Origin: a bacterium
Lineage (GTDB): Bacteria > Gemmatimonadota > Gemmatimonadetes > Gemmatimonadales > Gemmatimonadaceae
NCBI GenBank assembly: GCA_021802745.1
Contig: JAJZRK010000151.1
Span: 1 to 7,714, forward strand
Direction: 5' to 3'
DNA length: 7,714 nt
Position 1 is the stretch's first letter, and every line of letters begins with the position of its first letter. The notes below the pieces were generated by a model. It worked only from the letters and a program-made list of their open reading frames with translations. It was not told the DNA's origin and did no database searches. Shown piece after piece: positions 6,362 to 7,714 of this stretch. Both the position numbers and the translations under genes were made by a program.

Positions 6362-7714
6362 ATGTCCAATACGCTCGACTCCCTGCATCGCATTCTCGGG
6401 CCGGCTGCCGCGATCGAGAACCATCGCGTCGTCCTCAAGGATGCCGCCGCACTCGCCTCCAGTCGCATGGATGAGATCGTGCGCCTTGCCGTCTTCGGCA
6501 GCGCGGACGAGAAGGAATGGGCGCGCTGGATCATCCACGAACTCGGCCAGGCCGTGGGTGTGCGACCGGCGTCCATTCACGACCTCTACATGGCACGCGG
6601 CCGCGGGGAGATTCGCGGCTTCACCGTGCCCGCCATCAACGTGCGCGGCATGTCGTACGACACGGCCCGCGCGATCTTCCGGACGGCTATCAAGCTTGAC
6701 GCCGGCGCCTTCCTGCTCGAGATCGCCCGCAGCGAGATTGCCTACACCGACCAGCGGCCGTCGGAGTACGTGGCGGTGATGACGGCGGCGGCGCTGCGCG
6801 AGGGGTACCGCGCACCGCTCTTCATCCAGGGCGACCATTTCCAGGTCAATGCCAAGAAGTTCGCGGCCGACCCGGTTGCGGAAGTCTCGGCGGTCAAGCT
6901 GCTCGCCACGGAGGCGATCGCGGCGGGCTTCTACAACATTGATCTCGACACCTCGACGCTGGTTGACCTCTCCAAGCCCAACCTCGCCGAGCAGCAGCGG
7001 CTGAACTACGAGATCGGCGTCGAGCTCACGCGCCACGTGCGCGGGCTCGAGCCCAAGGACGTGACGATCTCGCTGGGCGGGGAGATCGGCGAAGTCGGCA
7101 CGGCCAACTCGACGGTCGAGGAGCTCCGCGCGTTCATGGACGGATACCGGCAAACCCTCGCCCGCGAGGCGCCGGGAACCGTGGGGTTGTCCAAGATCTC
7201 GGTGCAGTCGGGCACGTCGCACGGCGGCGTGGTCAAGGCCGACGGGTCCATCGCCGACGTCAAGCTCGACTTCCAGACGCTCGAGGACCTCGGCAAGGTG
7301 GCGCGCGCCGAGTACGGGCTGTCGGGTGCGGTGCAGCACGGCGCGTCCACGCTGCCGGACAGCCTGTTCCACAACTTCCCGCGCACCGAGACGGCCGAGA
7401 TTCACCTGGCCACCGGCTTCCAGACGATGCTCTACGATCTCATCCCGGATGCGCTGCGCGCCGAGATCTATGAGTGGCTCCGGGTGAACGCCAAGGACGA
7501 GCGCAAGGCGACCGACACCGACGAGCGCCCGGTGTGGATGCGCAAGTACCACGCCATGGAAGTGACGACAGGCCAGCACACCGGCAAGTGGGAGCTGATG
7601 GAGGAAATTGGCAGCGGGCGCATGAAGGGCGCTGTCAAGCGCATCTCCTACGACCGCTACGCCACCGAGCAGGAGGCCATGGCTGCCCTGCCTCTGGTGG
7701 TAGTGGCCAAGCGC
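6362..7714 (+). CDS. Class II fructose-bisphosphate aldolase-type enzyme (3' end outside window)
   Basis: Predicted zinc-dependent aldolase cleaving fructose-1,6-bisphosphate (or a close ketose bisphosphate) to dihydroxyacetone phosphate and an aldehyde phosphate. All 451 codons to the window edge are open, and no stop is reached. After a helical N-terminal region (1-80), the barrel begins with GFTVPAINVRGMSYDTA (86-102). The metal ligands expected from E. coli FbaA are in order: IQGDHFQ (Asp158, His159), LGGEIGEVG (Glu241), GTSHGGV (His287) and VQHGASTL (His326). IDLDTST (193-199) is a further barrel strand. At more than 451 residues it is well above the roughly 290-360 of classical class II aldolases. 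The extra length is mainly the N-terminal helices and a tail after about residue 375 with YHAMEVTTGQHTGKWELM. The context of tal, pyk and pgi favours a glycolytic or gluconeogenic role. Tagatose-bisphosphate or another aldol substrate remains possible. No Shine-Dalgarno is visible before the ATG. Confidence 0.82.
   Translation, partial: MSNTLDSLHRILGPAAAIENHRVVLKDAAALASSRMDEIVRLAVFGSADEKEWARWIIHELGQAVGVRPASIHDLYMARGRGEIRGFTVPAINVRGMSYDTARAIFRTAIKLDAGAFLLEIARSEIAYTDQRPSEYVAVMTAAALREGYRAPLFIQGDHFQVNAKKFAADPVAEVSAVKLLATEAIAAGFYNIDLDTSTLVDLSKPNLAEQQRLNYEIGVELTRHVRGLEPKDVTISLGGEIGEVGTANSTVEELRAFMDGYRQTLAREAPGTVGLSKISVQSGTSHGGVVKADGSIADVKLDFQTLEDLGKVARAEYGLSGAVQHGASTLPDSLFHNFPRTETAEIHLATGFQTMLYDLIPDALRAEIYEWLRVNAKDERKATDTDERPVWMRKYHAMEVTTGQHTGKWELMEEIGSGRMKGAVKRISYDRYATEQEAMAALPLVVVAKR

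Noticed and set aside
6344..7579. A 411-codon minus-strand open frame at the right end.
   Set aside because: The plus strand is open to the window edge and carries all class II aldolase zinc ligands. The minus frame is its shadow.
1..7714. A previously undescribed defence, mobile or secretion system.
   Set aside because: Nearly all bases belong to recognisable housekeeping enzymes. No transposase, integrase, terminal repeats, CRISPR repeats, toxin pair or phage gene was found.

Overview
The window is a GC-rich stretch of a bacterial chromosome. Its genes are densely packed and strongly prefer G or C at the third codon position. It holds central carbon metabolism with a few flanking genes. 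The overall style (high GC, several starts with no clear Shine-Dalgarno, an actinobacterial-type long transaldolase, a small CarboxypepD_reg-like lipoprotein) would suit a Gemmatimonadota-like soil bacterium. That is an inference from gene style; no marker gene here fixes the taxon.

Left edge (1-929): the N-terminal 89 codons of a D-3-phosphoglycerate dehydrogenase (serA) run off the left end on the minus strand. They are divergent from a plus-strand GNAT acetyltransferase (393-929) that resembles the PaiA polyamine acetyltransferase group. A 125-base gap separates the two.

Core (1052-5769): four plus-strand genes form a tight, apparently translationally coupled operon: transaldolase (tal), pyruvate kinase (pyk), a PhnP-like metallo-beta-lactamase-fold phosphodiesterase, and glucose-6-phosphate isomerase (pgi). 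The junctions are a 10-base gap, a 4-base GTGA overlap and a 1-base TGATG overlap. Each of the three downstream genes has a GGAG-type ribosome site lying inside the end of the gene before it. Tal and Pgi share the fructose-6-phosphate pool where glycolysis meets the non-oxidative pentose phosphate pathway, and Pyk closes glycolysis. The phosphodiesterase is the odd partner, and its role beside sugar-phosphate enzymes is open.

Right part (5753-7714): a short predicted lipoprotein overlaps the 3' end of pgi, and codon use becomes noticeably less GC-biased here. After a 129-base gap containing an AT-rich island and a GC hairpin, a class II (zinc) fructose-bisphosphate aldolase-type gene begins. 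It has all expected metal ligands, is longer than the classical enzyme, and runs off the right end.

No mobile element, CRISPR array, tRNA, rRNA or obvious new multi-gene system was seen. The points most worth a second look are the embedded PhnP-like enzyme, the residues of Pyk that predict potassium independence with an unusual Arg, the divergent aldolase, and the compositional break at the end of pgi.
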